The translations under genes and the position numbers were made by a program. Below are positions 37,664-47,871 of a DNA stretch of 64,000 nt, piece after piece. Every line of letters starts with the position of its first letter. Within the stretch, counting starts at the first letter, position 1. Below the pieces are notes generated by a model. It saw only the letters and a program-made list of their open reading frames with translations. It had not been told where the DNA came from and did not search any database. The DNA is from Whalleya microplaca (Eukaryota > Ascomycota > Sordariomycetes > Xylariales > Xylariaceae), in contig MU385756.1 of the NCBI GenBank assembly GCA_022497155.1, positions 124,001 through 188,000 of the forward strand. Reading direction: 5' to 3'.

Positions 37664-38776
37664 CTATGCTTCTTGGTCTGCAGGCGGTTTCTCCCGCAAC
37701 GCAGCGGCCTTCTTGAGCTTCTTCGCCTGCCGCTTGGACATAGGCGGTTGTTGCTGTGGTTGATCTCCCTCGTCGCCATCTTCGCTTTTCCTCTTCCTAC
37801 CACCACCACCACCATTATCACCTCCATCATTCCCAGGGGCAGAATTACCAGCTTGCTGCTGCCCCCCTTTCCTCTTCTCCTTCTTCTTCCCCACGCCCAC
37901 AGCCAACTGCTTCTGCTGCCCTGTCCCCTTATCCCCATCCCCCTTTTCCGCGCCCTCTCCCTCCCGCTCCGCGACCCCGAGGATATCCACGACCCCCCGG
38001 AACCCGCTCCGCCGAATCCCCTCATTCACCACAACGGCGCGCGCGCGCGCGCCCAGCGCCTCAACGCCGCGATCGGGCGGCAGTCCCCAGACGGCGAGCA
38101 GGTTCACCACATCGGCGGGGGCGCGCAGCCCACTCACGTCCGCGGCCTCGCTGCTGATGACTATCCCCCGGCCCCGCGTCGCGCGCACCAGCTGCGCGAC
38201 GTTGCCGATGAAGGTGGCGCGGGCGCGGGCGTCCGGCACCCCCCCACTTTGTCCACCCGGGCCGAGGGCCTGCGCGTAGCAGATCTCGAAGCGCGCGCCG
38301 CGCTTGACGGCCGCCATGCAGGCCTTGGGGCGGAAGTAGAAGGGGTGGCGGGCGGAGAGGTCGAGGCTGATGAGCGAGGCCTCGGCGATGCTGAGGCAGG
38401 CGGCGTTGAAGGCGCGCTCGGTCGTGGGCCGCACGGCTAGGATGTCGTAGGCGGATGCTAGTTGGGGGAGGCGGTGGTGCGTTGAGGGGTCGGAGAGGGT
38501 CAGGGTTGCGCGGTGGAGGATCGTGGGGAGTTGGTGCGTGGGTTGTGATTGGGAGGTTGAGGTTGAGGTTGAGGTTGTGGTGGAGGTGCTGGAGGTAGAG
38601 GAAGATAGGGAGGTTATTCGAGGTAATGGGTTCACGATCGTCCCTGTGATCGGCGGGTCGATGGTGTGGTTCAGGGCTACGGCGTGGTAGCCCAGCGAGG
38701 CGCTGAACTTCAGGGTGCGCTCGAGTTCGGCGCGGGTGGTCGAGGGCGACCAGGCGATGTTGAGGTCGTAGAGCAT
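37664..38776 (-). CDS. RPP1: RNase P/MRP subunit p30 (RPP1 homologue)
   Basis: 370 residues, single exon. The protein starts MLYDLNIAWSP and continues in the Rpp30 family pattern: a Gly-Tyr-His-Ala-Val-Ala-Leu-Asn-His strand near residues 29-37, then ILAVRPTTERAFNAAC, ISLDLSARHPFYFRP, GARFEICYAQAL and the region around RGIVISSEA. It is a TIM-barrel-like protein subunit of nuclear RNase P, which trims tRNA 5' leaders, and of RNase MRP, which acts in rRNA processing. Two lineage features stand out: a Ser/Thr-rich insert at about residues 56-80, encoded by a GAGGTT-type tandem repeat, and a long Gly/Lys-rich C-terminal tail (about residues 275-370), likely disordered and nucleolar. The other strand also reads open here, but only as a codon-bias shadow. 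Confidence 0.92.
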   Translation of the reverse strand: MLYDLNIAWSPSTTRAELERTLKFSASLGYHAVALNHTIDPPITGTIVNPLPRITSLSSSTSSTSTTTSTSTSTSQSQPTHQLPTILHRATLTLSDPSTHHRLPQLASAYDILAVRPTTERAFNAACLSIAEASLISLDLSARHPFYFRPKACMAAVKRGARFEICYAQALGPGGQSGGVPDARARATFIGNVAQLVRATRGRGIVISSEAADVSGLRAPADVVNLLAVWGLPPDRGVEALGARARAVVVNEGIRRSGFRGVVDILGVAEREGEGAEKGDGDKGTGQQKQLAVGVGKKKEKRKGGQQQAGNSAPGNDGGDNGGGGGRKRKSEDGDEGDQPQQQPPMSKRQAKKLKKAAALREKPPADQEA

Positions 38777-39553
38777 CGTTTTGGTGGATGTGTGCTCATT
38801 GCGAGCTTCAGGGGTTCGTCGGGTGCTCCTAGAGCGAAGATTGAGCTTCGACCCTCATATATATGTTGTGAGTGGTGAGTGGTGAGTTATGAGTTGGTGA
38901 GAAGGTTGAGTATGTAAGCTTGGTGGGTGGAAGCTCTGGAAATTTTGTTGGAGCTTCCAGTCCTCGGAACTGATAAGGATAAGCAGATAAGGATAAGCAG
39001 ATAAGGATAAGCAGATACGGATAAGGCGTGCGATAAGGACAGTTGGCGGGCAAGTGGGGAATCTTCAGCGGAATAATCTCCGCCGTTGTCCGCTAAAGTT
39101 CCAAGATTACAGTGGGTGGCAGCCTGTACGTACACCGACTGTCACCGGGCCAGTGGCTGGAGTTGCCGCTTACAGCCTCCCGAGCTCAGCAACAGCCTTG
39201 GCCTTTCAGCACAGCCCCAGTGACGCGCATTCTGCCATTGCGCAAAGAACGAACAGTCAGGTCCCGTCCAACCAGCCAACAAGCCGTTTACTTATATTAT
39301 TACAATCTTTATACCACCAGCATCCGTTTTACTTACTATACTACCGTATTACCTATGACAATTCGACCTTTAAACCTATAAACCAGAGAGAACACCCAGT
39401 AGCTCTCAATCCGTACAAGTCACTTACTACACCTGAAGCTACAATTGTCACCGCGAACACTCACTTACATGCTTCATTCCCCTACCTAAACCTCGGTATT
39501 CAAAGACAACCTACACATAAAAATAAAGACAACTATCGAGGTCTCTCTTCATC
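38777..39553. other. Divergent promoter region between RPP1 and the zinc-ribbon gene
   Basis: The 777 bases lie between two divergent genes and must contain both promoters. The most striking content is a tandem repeat rich in GATAAG words (listed separately). The part nearest the zinc-ribbon gene is rich in CTTAC/TATTA words. No gene is supported; a short frame that crosses this region resembles nothing known. Confidence 0.6.
38972..39036. promoter_or_regulatory. Tandem array of GATA-factor motifs
   Basis: Three exact copies of the 14-base unit GATAAGGATAAGCA (38972-39013) are followed by a partial fourth and another GATAAGG word. Together they give about eight GATAA motifs in the same orientation within 65 bases. 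GATA(A/G) is the core recognised by fungal GATA-type zinc-finger regulators such as the nitrogen (AreA/NIT2) and iron families. The array is about 200 bases upstream of RPP1 and 520 upstream of the zinc-ribbon gene. Binding is inferred from the motif only. Confidence 0.6.
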
Positions 39554-40011
39554 ATGTGTCTCATATTCACCTGCGGCGAGCACACCTTCCGCAAGCAAGT
39601 CGAGGGCTACGAGAACGTCACCTGCCAATGCCATAACTGCGGCAACTACTCCGGGCACGTCATCAAGACACATCCGTGGTTCACATTCTGCTTTGTCGTG
39701 AGTCTGCCCCCATTTCCCCCATACTTATACCATGAGTAAGTTGCGAGTAAGAGCAACCCCCAGCTGATAGTATGAATAAACAGCCCGTCCTCCCCCTCTC
39801 CATCCACGGCTACCACGACGTCACCTGCCACATCTGCAACTTCGCCCAGCCGCTCGAGAACCGCCCCGACGTGCAGGCCATGAAGCACGGCGGCGGCGGC
39901 AACGACGTGCCCATGACCGCCCCGCCGCCCCAGCAGGGGCAGGGGGGACCGCCCGCCGGTTGGGGACAGCAGGGCCCGCCGCAGGGGCAGGCGCCTATGA
40001 GGTACGGCTAA
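39554..40011 (+). CDS. Small zinc-ribbon protein
   Basis: 123 residues from two exons, 39554-39697 and 39784-40011. The first half carries Cys pairs (TCQCHNC at about residues 23-29) and the second CHIC at 63-66; two CxxC knuckles separated by about 33 residues make a zinc-ribbon fold. The line between them, HPWFTFCFVPVLPLSIHGYHDV, is well known in small fungal zinc-ribbon proteins of unknown function. A Gly/Gln/Pro-rich tail (about residues 83-123) looks disordered. I see no signal peptide or clear membrane segment, although the hydrophobic stretch FTFCFVPVLPL could touch a membrane. It shares a promoter region with RPP1. Confidence 0.85.
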
Positions 40012-40524
40012 CTTGACTCGGCCTGGTCGGGTTGCGCATGAGTAACTAGGTTGGAAGAGATGGGAAGAGATGAGACCAGATGAAAGAAGTAATTGGCATG
40101 TACGATGGACTGGACCCTATGTCACGTGTGTATGTGCGTATGGGGTGATGAGTGAGGTTCATGTAGTTCGGCGTTGGGGCGGGTGGTTTGTTACTACTAC
40201 TATTAGCATGGCGGCGTGACCCTTTGTTTCTTTTTCAGGGGCCTTGATTTTGGTGTAGGCCCGTCACGATTAGATACCTCGAGAGCAGAGTGAGTGGCTG
40301 CTTGGTTTGTTGGTAGCGGCTACGGGTTTTATCCGTACGATTCGATCTGTTTTATATTCTGTACTATTCACCAAAAAAAGCTGGACATTAATGATAAACA
40401 ACTCGATGTATTTATTCATGAATAGCTTATACGGTATACTCTCATAAATGTGGCGTTCCCGTGGTGAGAGTATAGCATCATTGCCGGCTGTATGATAGAT
40501 ATGTGCGAATATAGCGCAGAAAAC
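40012..40524. other. Convergent 3' interval
   Basis: About 510 bases between the ends of the zinc-ribbon gene (plus) and the phosphoesterase-domain gene (minus). It contains poly-T and AT-rich words fit for polyadenylation but no gene. Confidence 0.6.
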
Positions 40525-42032
40525 TCACTCCAGCACAGCCCGCCACCCCCGGCGTCCCACGAACCCAACCACGCCCTCATCCGCAAGCACGTCCTCCCCC
40601 CTCCGCCCCGTGACGACGCTCTGCTCGACCGCGGGGCCTCGGACATAGAAAGGGAACCCACTCCCATTCCCACTCCCATCATCACCATCCCCCTCCACTT
40701 TTCCCCCATGCTCCCAGACGACCCCCTTCCCCCGTCCCCGCCCGCCTCTCCTACTACCGGTACGCCGGCGGAACCCGCTCGCCGCCCGGTCGAGCGACAC
40801 GTACCATCGCCGCTGGTGGACGCTGGCGATCGTGTTCGCGGCGCCGGGATATGCGTTCGTCGCGCGGACGTGGTCGTCCTCGAGCTCGCGGATCTCGCGC
40901 TCCATGGCCGAAATCTCCCCCTCTTCTCCACCCTCACCCTCGCCCTCTCCCGGGCCCTCTCCTGCCTGCACGATTTCCGCGTCCGAGTCGTCCGGGTCTG
41001 AGTCCGAGCTCGTCATTGGCTCGGGTGCTTGTCTTCTACCGCGGCCTGTAGTAGATGCGCCGCCCCTCCGTCTCCGCCGCGGCCGCGAGGATGAGTTCTG
41101 GGCCCGAAACCGTCCGGCGGCGTCCTCGGTGCGCGTCAGGCGCAGGTTCAGCACGTAGGGGTCCGGGAGGCGGGTGCCGTGGAGCCGGAGGCGGATCTTG
41201 CGGGCCTGGAAGGCCGCGTGCAGTTTCTGCTGCTCGGTTGGCGCGTCTGCCCCTGCCGGGTCGTCTTCCTCGTCTGATGATGATGATGATGATGAGGATT
41301 GCGAGCCCGGATCCTGATGCGTCTGGCTCTGTGGCGGGAGTACGGTGTATGTCCCCGTGTCCCAGATCAGCAGGGAGCCGGTGGAGGGGGAGGCTGTCTC
41401 GATGAGGTGGTTCTGCGGCGGAGCGACATTAGTACGTACATACACACACACACGTACATATATATACACAGCCACACAAGCATCAAAAATCAACTCACCC
41501 ACAAACAATGAACCCTCGTCTCAGTAGCATTCCGGTTCAACCTCTTCCCATTCGGGTCCCCCGGCAGCCCGTACATGATCGCCCACGACGCGCTGCTCGT
41601 GCCGTTGATCTGCAGCCGCAGGTCGTAGTGCGCGCCCGCGACCGGGTGGTCGTGCTGGTGGACCACGAAGTGCGCGCCCCGGGGACTGCCCGCGTTCGCC
41701 GCGTACAGCTGCCTGTACCCCTCGATGGAGAGGCGGGGCGCGGCTACCGGGAAGGGCGAGAGGGTCGCGTGTGCTAGGCGCGCGCTGAAGTAGGATAGGT
41801 GGTCGTCGATACCCGCCTTTCCTGCCTCTACTGCCGCTGTGGTGGGGATGTCCTCCTCCTCCTCGGCGGCTTGAGGTGCGGGCGAACCCGGTTCTGAGGA
41901 GCTGCTGCTGCGCTCGCCGCTCTTGGGGGTGGAGGATGAGAACTCGAGGCTCCATTCTAGGTTCCGCTTCTTGATGAAGGGGTTGGAGATTAGCTCCGGG
42001 CTGGGCCCTCGCTTCGTTGCCATGTTGCTCAA
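40525..42032 (-). CDS. LigD-type 3'-phosphoesterase domain protein
   Basis: Predicted 473 residues from two exons, 42032-41499 and 41412-40525. Residues about 119-178 contain HFVVHQHDHPVAGAHYDLRL and, later, SWAIMYGLPGDPNGKRLN. This is the 3'-phosphoesterase (PE) domain known from bacterial DNA ligase D, where it removes 3' phosphates or ribonucleotides before end joining. His125, His135, Asp137 and Arg139 match the catalytic metal-binding pattern (H...HYDLRL). The next exon gives HLIETASPSTGSLLIWDTGTY, then an acidic Ser-rich insertion, then RLHGTRLPDPYVLNLRLTR, which resembles the end of the domain. The rest is acidic and Arg/Gly-rich and probably disordered. No ligase or polymerase domain is present. 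A role in DNA-end cleaning is plausible. Translation could also begin at the fourth codon. Confidence 0.85.
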
Positions 42033-42659
42033 ATAGAGGATAGGTGATTTGCTACTGGTGCCCAGTATGTGGTGTTGTAATCATTCATCACTCTTAGCCT
42101 CAGATATGATTGTCGGTGAGTGACCATATTATGGCAGTCTCATGAACGCCTTAGCTCTCACAGAATGTATCGTACCTTGATTCATTCTCGTGTTAGTTGT
42201 ATGCAAAATGAACTTGATGCTGGGATGGCCATTATGTACCTTCAGTTGCTACATTCAGTATTCATGTAATTGAAACAATACACTTTACAATTATCCCGGA
42301 CCATCTTTCCTCACTCATTATAAATGAGTATTAAAGGTGTGAGCGAGTACAGTAAAAGCGTTCAATGAAGCAAGATCAAATGAACAAGATACATACATAT
42401 CTCATATGTAAACCAGATAAATGATGCTTCATGAATGATCGTTCGTCCCGACTGATGTCAAAACGCACGGACTCACGGGATATGATTTCATAAATGCATG
42501 GGAAAAAAAGCAAAGAGCCCTAACAAACATAATCAAATTCCTCAATTCCTCACTCACATCGCCGAGCACTTCTACCCCCAACCAAATGCATAGTATATAG
42601 AAGCCATCTTTAAAAAAGATTTAATGGAAAAATAAACCCAAAGGGCAAAAGAAAATCTT
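42033..42659. other. Intergenic interval upstream of the phosphoesterase gene
   Basis: About 630 AT-rich bases containing the promoter of the phosphoesterase-domain gene (read on the minus strand) and the region downstream of the tRNA. A T-run that would stop RNA polymerase III on the minus strand should follow the tRNA; the plus strand shows A-rich runs at about 42611-42658 consistent with this. No gene is supported. Confidence 0.55.
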
Positions 42660-42756
42660 GATGAGAGTGGGACTCGAACCCACGCGGATTGCTCCACTGC
42701 GAATTGATATCCAGGTAAACCTGAACGCAGCGCCATAACCACTCGGCCATCTCACC
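42660..42756 (-). tRNA. tRNA-Leu(CAG) with intron
   Basis: Read on the minus strand the 97 bases fold as a class II tRNA. The 7-bp acceptor stem pairs GGTGAGA with TCTCATC (one G-T pair). The D arm is GCC/GGC. The anticodon stem CTGCG/CGCAG encloses TTCAGG, so the anticodon is CAG, decoding CTG as leucine. A 17-base intron (42703-42719) follows position 37, the standard place. The variable arm (GGA/TCC) is long, as Leu tRNAs require, and the T arm is GTGGG-TTCGAAC-CCCAC. All stems pair, so the gene looks functional. Confidence 0.95.
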
Positions 42757-43146
42757 TTGATGTTTATCCGGCGCTTATGCTGCACTATAGTCGGCGAGCA
42801 ACGCGCTACCTACTAGCCAGGACAGCCGAAGAACACACATAGGTAAACTTCACCCGCATCTAGATGGAGTTAGACGACATAATGTACATTTAATCAACTC
42901 TGAGTTGTTTTCATTGCTGTTAATTTCTTAGCTATGTCATGCACGGGTGCCGATACGGTTCGCTAGCATCTATTCCAGCATTCCTTTCTTGGAATCCGTT
43001 GATAACCGTATGGATAGACTACAGTCATTCTTAGCCCTACTCCCCAGTACTAATGCTCATTAATTTCACGAACATTTTATACAAGGCATACGAAGCACGA
43101 GTTTGCATTCATCAACTAGAATCTACTACTTTGAGAATCACTACGC

Positions 43147-43203
<57 letters not shown>

Positions 43204-43510
43204 TTCTTTCTTCTTGAAACAAAGCACTCAGATACGGTTCACCTAGCAAAGATATCGTAAACCCAAGGGATCAAAGACACAGTTGATACCCTATATTTGG
43301 TCATAGCGACGGATCTCTATAGAGGGCTGCGGGCTGCGGAAGGCAGCTGTCTACCTAAGTATCTACTAGGACGACCTCATCAGCAGAGCGATCAATTCCA
43401 ATCCCCATTTTAATGAAGCTGCCTGCCTATATCCATCCCCAGTCCCTCGCCCCAGTTGGGAGATCCTTTCATCGCATTCGTCAAGTCTATGAGAAAACGC
43501 CGACCAAAAT
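42757..43510. other. Intergenic interval with long GT repeat
   Basis: About 750 bases between the tRNA and the 3' end of SUP35. The only notable structure is the long TG microsatellite at 43148-43198, followed by a TTTC-type run. No gene is supported. Confidence 0.6.
43148..43198. repeat. TG dinucleotide microsatellite
   Basis: About 25 uninterrupted TG units, the longest perfect simple repeat in the window. It lies roughly 315 bases beyond the SUP35 stop codon. Confidence 0.95.
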
Positions 43511-46082
43511 TTAAGCGTTGTCCACAATCAACTTCGTGATCTTGCCTATGGCGATCGTTTGACCCTGCGTTGAGTTACTGATTAGCAGGCACTTCTTGGT
43601 GATGCGTATCGGAATTTGGCGCTTACCTGGTTCCGTAATGTGAATCTGCCCATCTGCGGGTAGTCCTCGAACTTCTCGACACACACAGAGCCAACTCCAC
43701 CGATTACCTGTAGCCGGGCGATGATGCTGTCGCCCCTTTTGGCGTGGGTGGGCGGACGCTTGCTCTTCCGGCCCGTGCCCTTCTGTAAACTGTGTAGCAA
43801 AGCGGCGAACGTGACCTCTTCCACAGCAGCGTGCACGTGTAACACGCAGTTAAAGCCAGCGCTGAGGATGCTGGGTATGTCGAGTATACGGACTTGGGCT
43901 TCGAAAGCTGAGACTCGGTGGACGAGGCGCTTTGGAGAGCAGAGGACAAATCCCGGCATGATATCCTCCTCTTCTATGCCGCGAAGACGTAGCCGCACTT
44001 GGCTTCCACACTGAGCGATACTAACCTCCTCTTCTGTCTCAGTGTAAACAGCAGCGACTTCGACCGACTGTTTGTTCGGCATCATAATGAGGTCCATCGT
44101 CTTCTTCACGACACCCGCCTCTGTGGACAAATTAGCATAGCATTTTATATAGATATCATGAGGGAGACATACCAATCTTGCCTTCAACCATCGTGCCTAA
44201 GTCACGGTACTTGCCGGCAACTGCCATCATGAAACTGTAGTACAAAAATTCAGTAAAGCCCTTGTGATAGAAAGCGAAGAAACTTACGGTGCCGCCAGCT
44301 TCCGCTCCATCGCTTGCATCTACCAAGTGCCGCTAGTCAGTTAAATACTTCATATATATATATATATATATACATCACAATAGAAACCGTGTATAACGAC
44401 ACAAGAAGGATGAGCTTACGGAATCCAGGTATTCAAGAAGAGAAGGCCCGTTATACCACCTGTACATACAGTCATTAGTAATCGTTTGATGCGAAGAGTT
44501 TGTGGAGCACACCTACGGGCAAACATCCTTGGGGACGCGGTCTTTGATTCCTATGGCCGATTGCGCCGCGATGGGCATGAAAAACACATCCCTCTTCAGG
44601 TCGTAACCGACACCCTTTAGGAACTGCCCGAGCTTGGAGGTGCATTCCTTAAAGCGCTCCTCCGACCACTGGGCAGTGGGGTCGTCCATCTTGTTGACTG
44701 CTACGACTAATTTGTTGACACCTTGGGTCTTGGCCAACATGGCGTCTATTAAGTGCGGAAGTCAGTCACTATCTAAATAGCAGCGGCTTGAACACTCACG
44801 CTCTCTGGTCTGACCACCTCTTTCGAAGCCAGTCTCGTATTCTCCCTTTCTCGCAGAGATGACGAGAACACCGACATCGGCTTGGGAGGCGCCACCGATC
44901 ATGTTGGGGACGTAGTTCTTGTGTCCCGGCGCATCCAGGATCGCGTATCTTCGCTTTTCTGTCTCGAAGTAACCTCGACCAACTTCGACGGTCTTTCCTT
45001 TCGATCTCTCTTCGTTTGTCAAGTCCAATGCCCACGAAAGGTACCAAGTTTCACGCCCCATCTCCTTGGCCTCTCGCTTGTACTTGTCGAGAGTCCGCTG
45101 GTCGACCATTCCTGTGGTATACAAGATTGCGCCACCGAGAGTTGACTTTCCAGCATCGACGTGGCCCAGGAAAATCTTTGGGAAGGGAATTAGTAAGTCG
45201 TACTTTTTTCGGAAATGCCATACGTACAATATTGAGGGACTCTTTGCCGTAGAGCTCCTTGAGGGTGTCGTCATCGACATCGGCACTCTGCTCTTTCTCG
45301 ACGGCATCGGCCTCTCGAGCAGCCGCTTTGCTACTTCGGCTTGGACTGGACCGACCGGACGAAGGCGTGGGAGACGTCTTCCCACTCTTTCCGGATCCAC
45401 CCTGCTTCACGGCCTTGTTGGCTACCGCCTTGGATCCAGCTTCACTCTTGCCCTCGTCCTTGGCCTCCTCTTTGGCAGCCGCATTGGCAGCCGCATTGGC
45501 AGCCGCATTGGCCGCAGCATCGCCCTTGGTATCTGTCTTGCTATCGTCCTTGGTTGCAGAAATGGACAAGACCTTCGTCTTCGGTTGAGCATTCGACGAA
45601 GAGGTGCTGGGTGTCTGCTTGTCGGCTGGGTTGGCTATGGACAAGACCTTGGCGGCTTTTGGCTGGGCAGTCGAAGCTGGGGGAGCGGCGGCCGGGGGTT
45701 GCTCGTCAACTGGGTTGGCATTGGGTGCTTGGGGCTGGTTAGTCGGGACAGCCTGCTGCGGTGATTGGTATTGCTGGTAGTTTTGGTACTGGGGGTATTG
45801 GTTCGGCATATACGGCTGATTGTACTGCATGCCATACGGGTATCCATAGCCTTGGGGGGCTTGGGGAGAGAACTGCTGTCCCGGCTGGAAGGACGAAGCG
45901 CCGGGTCGGAAGGACGAGGCCGCTGGGCGGAAAGCATGCTGCTGATTTGGATTGTTGCCCAAGTTCATCTGCTGAGTCTGATGGGCGAGATGGCCGTAGG
46001 CCTGGCCGTAGCCCTGCGGATAGCCCTGGCCTTGGTCGTCCTGGGCGGCCGGATCGTCTTCCCACGAGTTGAGGTTCGACAT
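43511..46082 (-). CDS. SUP35: Translation termination factor eRF3 (SUP35)
   Basis: GTPase that works with eRF1 to release finished proteins at stop codons. Predicted 713 residues from eight exons: 46082-45228, 45175-44800, 44745-44517, 44459-44420, 44319-44288, 44234-44173, 44120-43627, 43564-43511; phases agree throughout. The N domain (residues 1-125) is rich in Gln, Asn, Tyr and Gly ([20 protein letters not shown]), like the yeast prion domain. The M domain is charged and contains AANA repeats. The EF-1alpha-like GTPase starts with GHVDAGKST (about 289-297), then DAPGHKN and NKMD. The C-terminal beta barrels include [21 protein letters not shown] and end in KLIVDNA. Two exons are tiny (40 and 32 nt). 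Yeast Sup35 is 685 residues, so the size fits. Confidence 0.96.
45477..45516 (-). repeat. In-frame 12-base tandem repeat in SUP35
   Basis: About three copies of a GCATTGGCAGCC unit (plus strand) encode repeated Ala-Ala-Asn-Ala blocks in the linker between the prion-like region and the GTPase. Because the unit is 12 bases, copy-number changes keep the frame. Confidence 0.85.
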
Positions 46083-46986
46083 TGTGATACGAGTCGCGGG
46101 AGTTGTCTACCACCTATAGAAGTAGAAGGGCGACAGGGGGAACGTGAACGAAGATGCGATCAATATAATAAGTCAGAATGGTGGGGGAGGGGCAAAATTG
46201 AAGTTGGACAAATAACCACGAGCCTTACCAGGTACGTAGGGTGGACCATGCACGCTATTACATAATATTACATTAAATGCATTTTTATATAAACTGTACT
46301 TCCATTGTGGTCAGTGCTTTTAAGCATCAAAGTCTGTGCATACACCTGCCACTTAAACCTTTCAGCCATAACATCATCCACTGTGCATCTTAATTATTGC
46401 AATACAATAGTGAATGATAATCAAATTGTGGAGAGAGTGTGGCAGTAGATTTTATAAATCCACTGCCAGTTTCTATACCTACAGTCAATCCTTGTGCCTA
46501 AAGGAGGTGGTGAGAAGTTAAGAGGCATTTATGTTCATGTCTATTTTCAACCTGCCAATGAGAAAATATATTGAAATGAATCTGTCAAACCTTCATTATG
46601 TTTCCAGGTCAGTATCGACCTCGGGTTAGAGACAACTCTACTCTTCCATGCATATGTGTCGCCTGTCTCCTTTGTTTAGACTCGCACCTAATCATGAGCT
46701 GCTTCTTGGCTGCACTTAGTCCTTCATTATCCTGCTAAGCATGTGGAACTAGAATTCAGTATGCCATCTCAAACTAGAAGGAGCTAAGACATAGACAAGT
46801 TGAGAAGGCCTGAGGGACACCTAATATGTTATTATAAAAGACAATGAAGATGGCACCTCAACTGGCAGAGAAACCCGCAAATCAAAACATAGTCGCCAAG
46901 CAATTATCCTTCCCAAACCAAAGCAGTTGCTTACTTAAACACAGCTAAAGCAATAGCATCAGTTACTCATTGTACATCATTTCAGT
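46083..46986. other. Divergent interval between SUP35 and a SprT-like gene
   Basis: About 900 bases. The part next to SUP35 is GC-balanced and serves as its promoter; from about 46250 on the sequence turns AT-rich, marking the start of the gene-poor island. No gene is supported. Confidence 0.55.
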
Positions 46987-47871
46987 ATGTTTACAACATT
47001 ATTCAGCATGGTTGTAACTAACAATACGACACCTCAATTATGCCCGGGTCACCTCCAACCCCCTGCATACATCTTCCATGATCAAGCACGCCCACAGCTG
47101 CAAGCCTGGAGATATGAACCACAAGAGTTGCTTTACTGTACAGTCGGTAGCTTCTTTGACGTTTCCGTCGATGGTTTGTCTGCTATCCAACTCAATGCAA
47201 AGAGAGAATTTTTGAAGGTGTATAAAGACCATTCTAGATTATATCTTGCACAGCTTCATTCGATGGATTTGCGTCATTTGCTGTTTCGTTTAATGCGGCA
47301 GGCTGATGAATTCTTCTTCTTTGGATCGTTGTCTCCACGCATTGTCCGCCTAGATATAGCTGGTACTGTCGAGAGCATAAATGCATTGGGGACTGCAAGT
47401 GAAGAAGTTGAGAATGGGTTTCCCTTGTCTCGGATAACGATTGCTACGACACGGAGCTCCCCTGTTACGCTGGAAGTGCTTATACACACGTTACTTCACG
47501 AAATGGTGCATGCTTTCCTTTATTCGTTTATCTGTAGGCAACAAACATGTGAACAGAGCAGGCTTGATGCTGTAGGGATGGACCATGGCCCTACATTCCG
47601 AGCCTTACACTTTGCAATTATGAAATGCATGTCTCAGTGGCACCCTGGATTGGCGGCAGAATTCTACAGTTCAACATGTGGCACATACGTTGATTTACCT
47701 TCTTTCCACCAGGAGACCCGGAACACCCAGGCCGAAAGAACTCCGCTGGCATTGGGGGACAGCCCTAGCTGCAATGTCCTAATAGGCGTTGATGGCACAC
47801 GTGTCGTGATTCAAAGTATCAAGCTTAGAGAATATGTTCAGGCGGCTTGCTTTCCAGAAGATTATGAGTGA
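46987..47871 (+). CDS. SprT-like zinc metalloprotease, paralogue 1
   Basis: 294 residues, no intron. The core is ADEFFFFGSL, then LHEMVHAFLY with the HExxH zinc motif at His171, Glu172 and His175, and MDHGPTF whose His200 supplies the third ligand. HEMVHA...HGPxF is the SprT/SPRTN family signature; human SPRTN degrades DNA-protein crosslinks, but fungal family members of this short type have no assigned role. There is no visible signal peptide, no PIP or SHP box and no UBZ finger. About 65 residues follow the HGPTF block. A paralogue lies at 53063-53764, with the GH17 gene between. It is an intact gene at the edge of an AT-rich island. Start could also be Met8. Confidence 0.85.
   Translation: MFTTLFSMVVTNNTTPQLCPGHLQPPAYIFHDQARPQLQAWRYEPQELLYCTVGSFFDVSVDGLSAIQLNAKREFLKVYKDHSRLYLAQLHSMDLRHLLFRLMRQADEFFFFGSLSPRIVRLDIAGTVESINALGTASEEVENGFPLSRITIATTRSSPVTLEVLIHTLLHEMVHAFLYSFICRQQTCEQSRLDAVGMDHGPTFRALHFAIMKCMSQWHPGLAAEFYSSTCGTYVDLPSFHQETRNTQAERTPLALGDSPSCNVLIGVDGTRVVIQSIKLREYVQAACFPEDYE

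Noticed and set aside
37673..38440. 255-codon plus-strand frame opposite RPP1
   Set aside because: The minus strand encodes recognisable RPP1; the opposite frame is compositionally biased and has no motif.
45066..45764. 232-codon plus-strand frame opposite SUP35
   Set aside because: Product of Gly/Ser/Arg repeats caused by the low-complexity SUP35 linker on the other strand.
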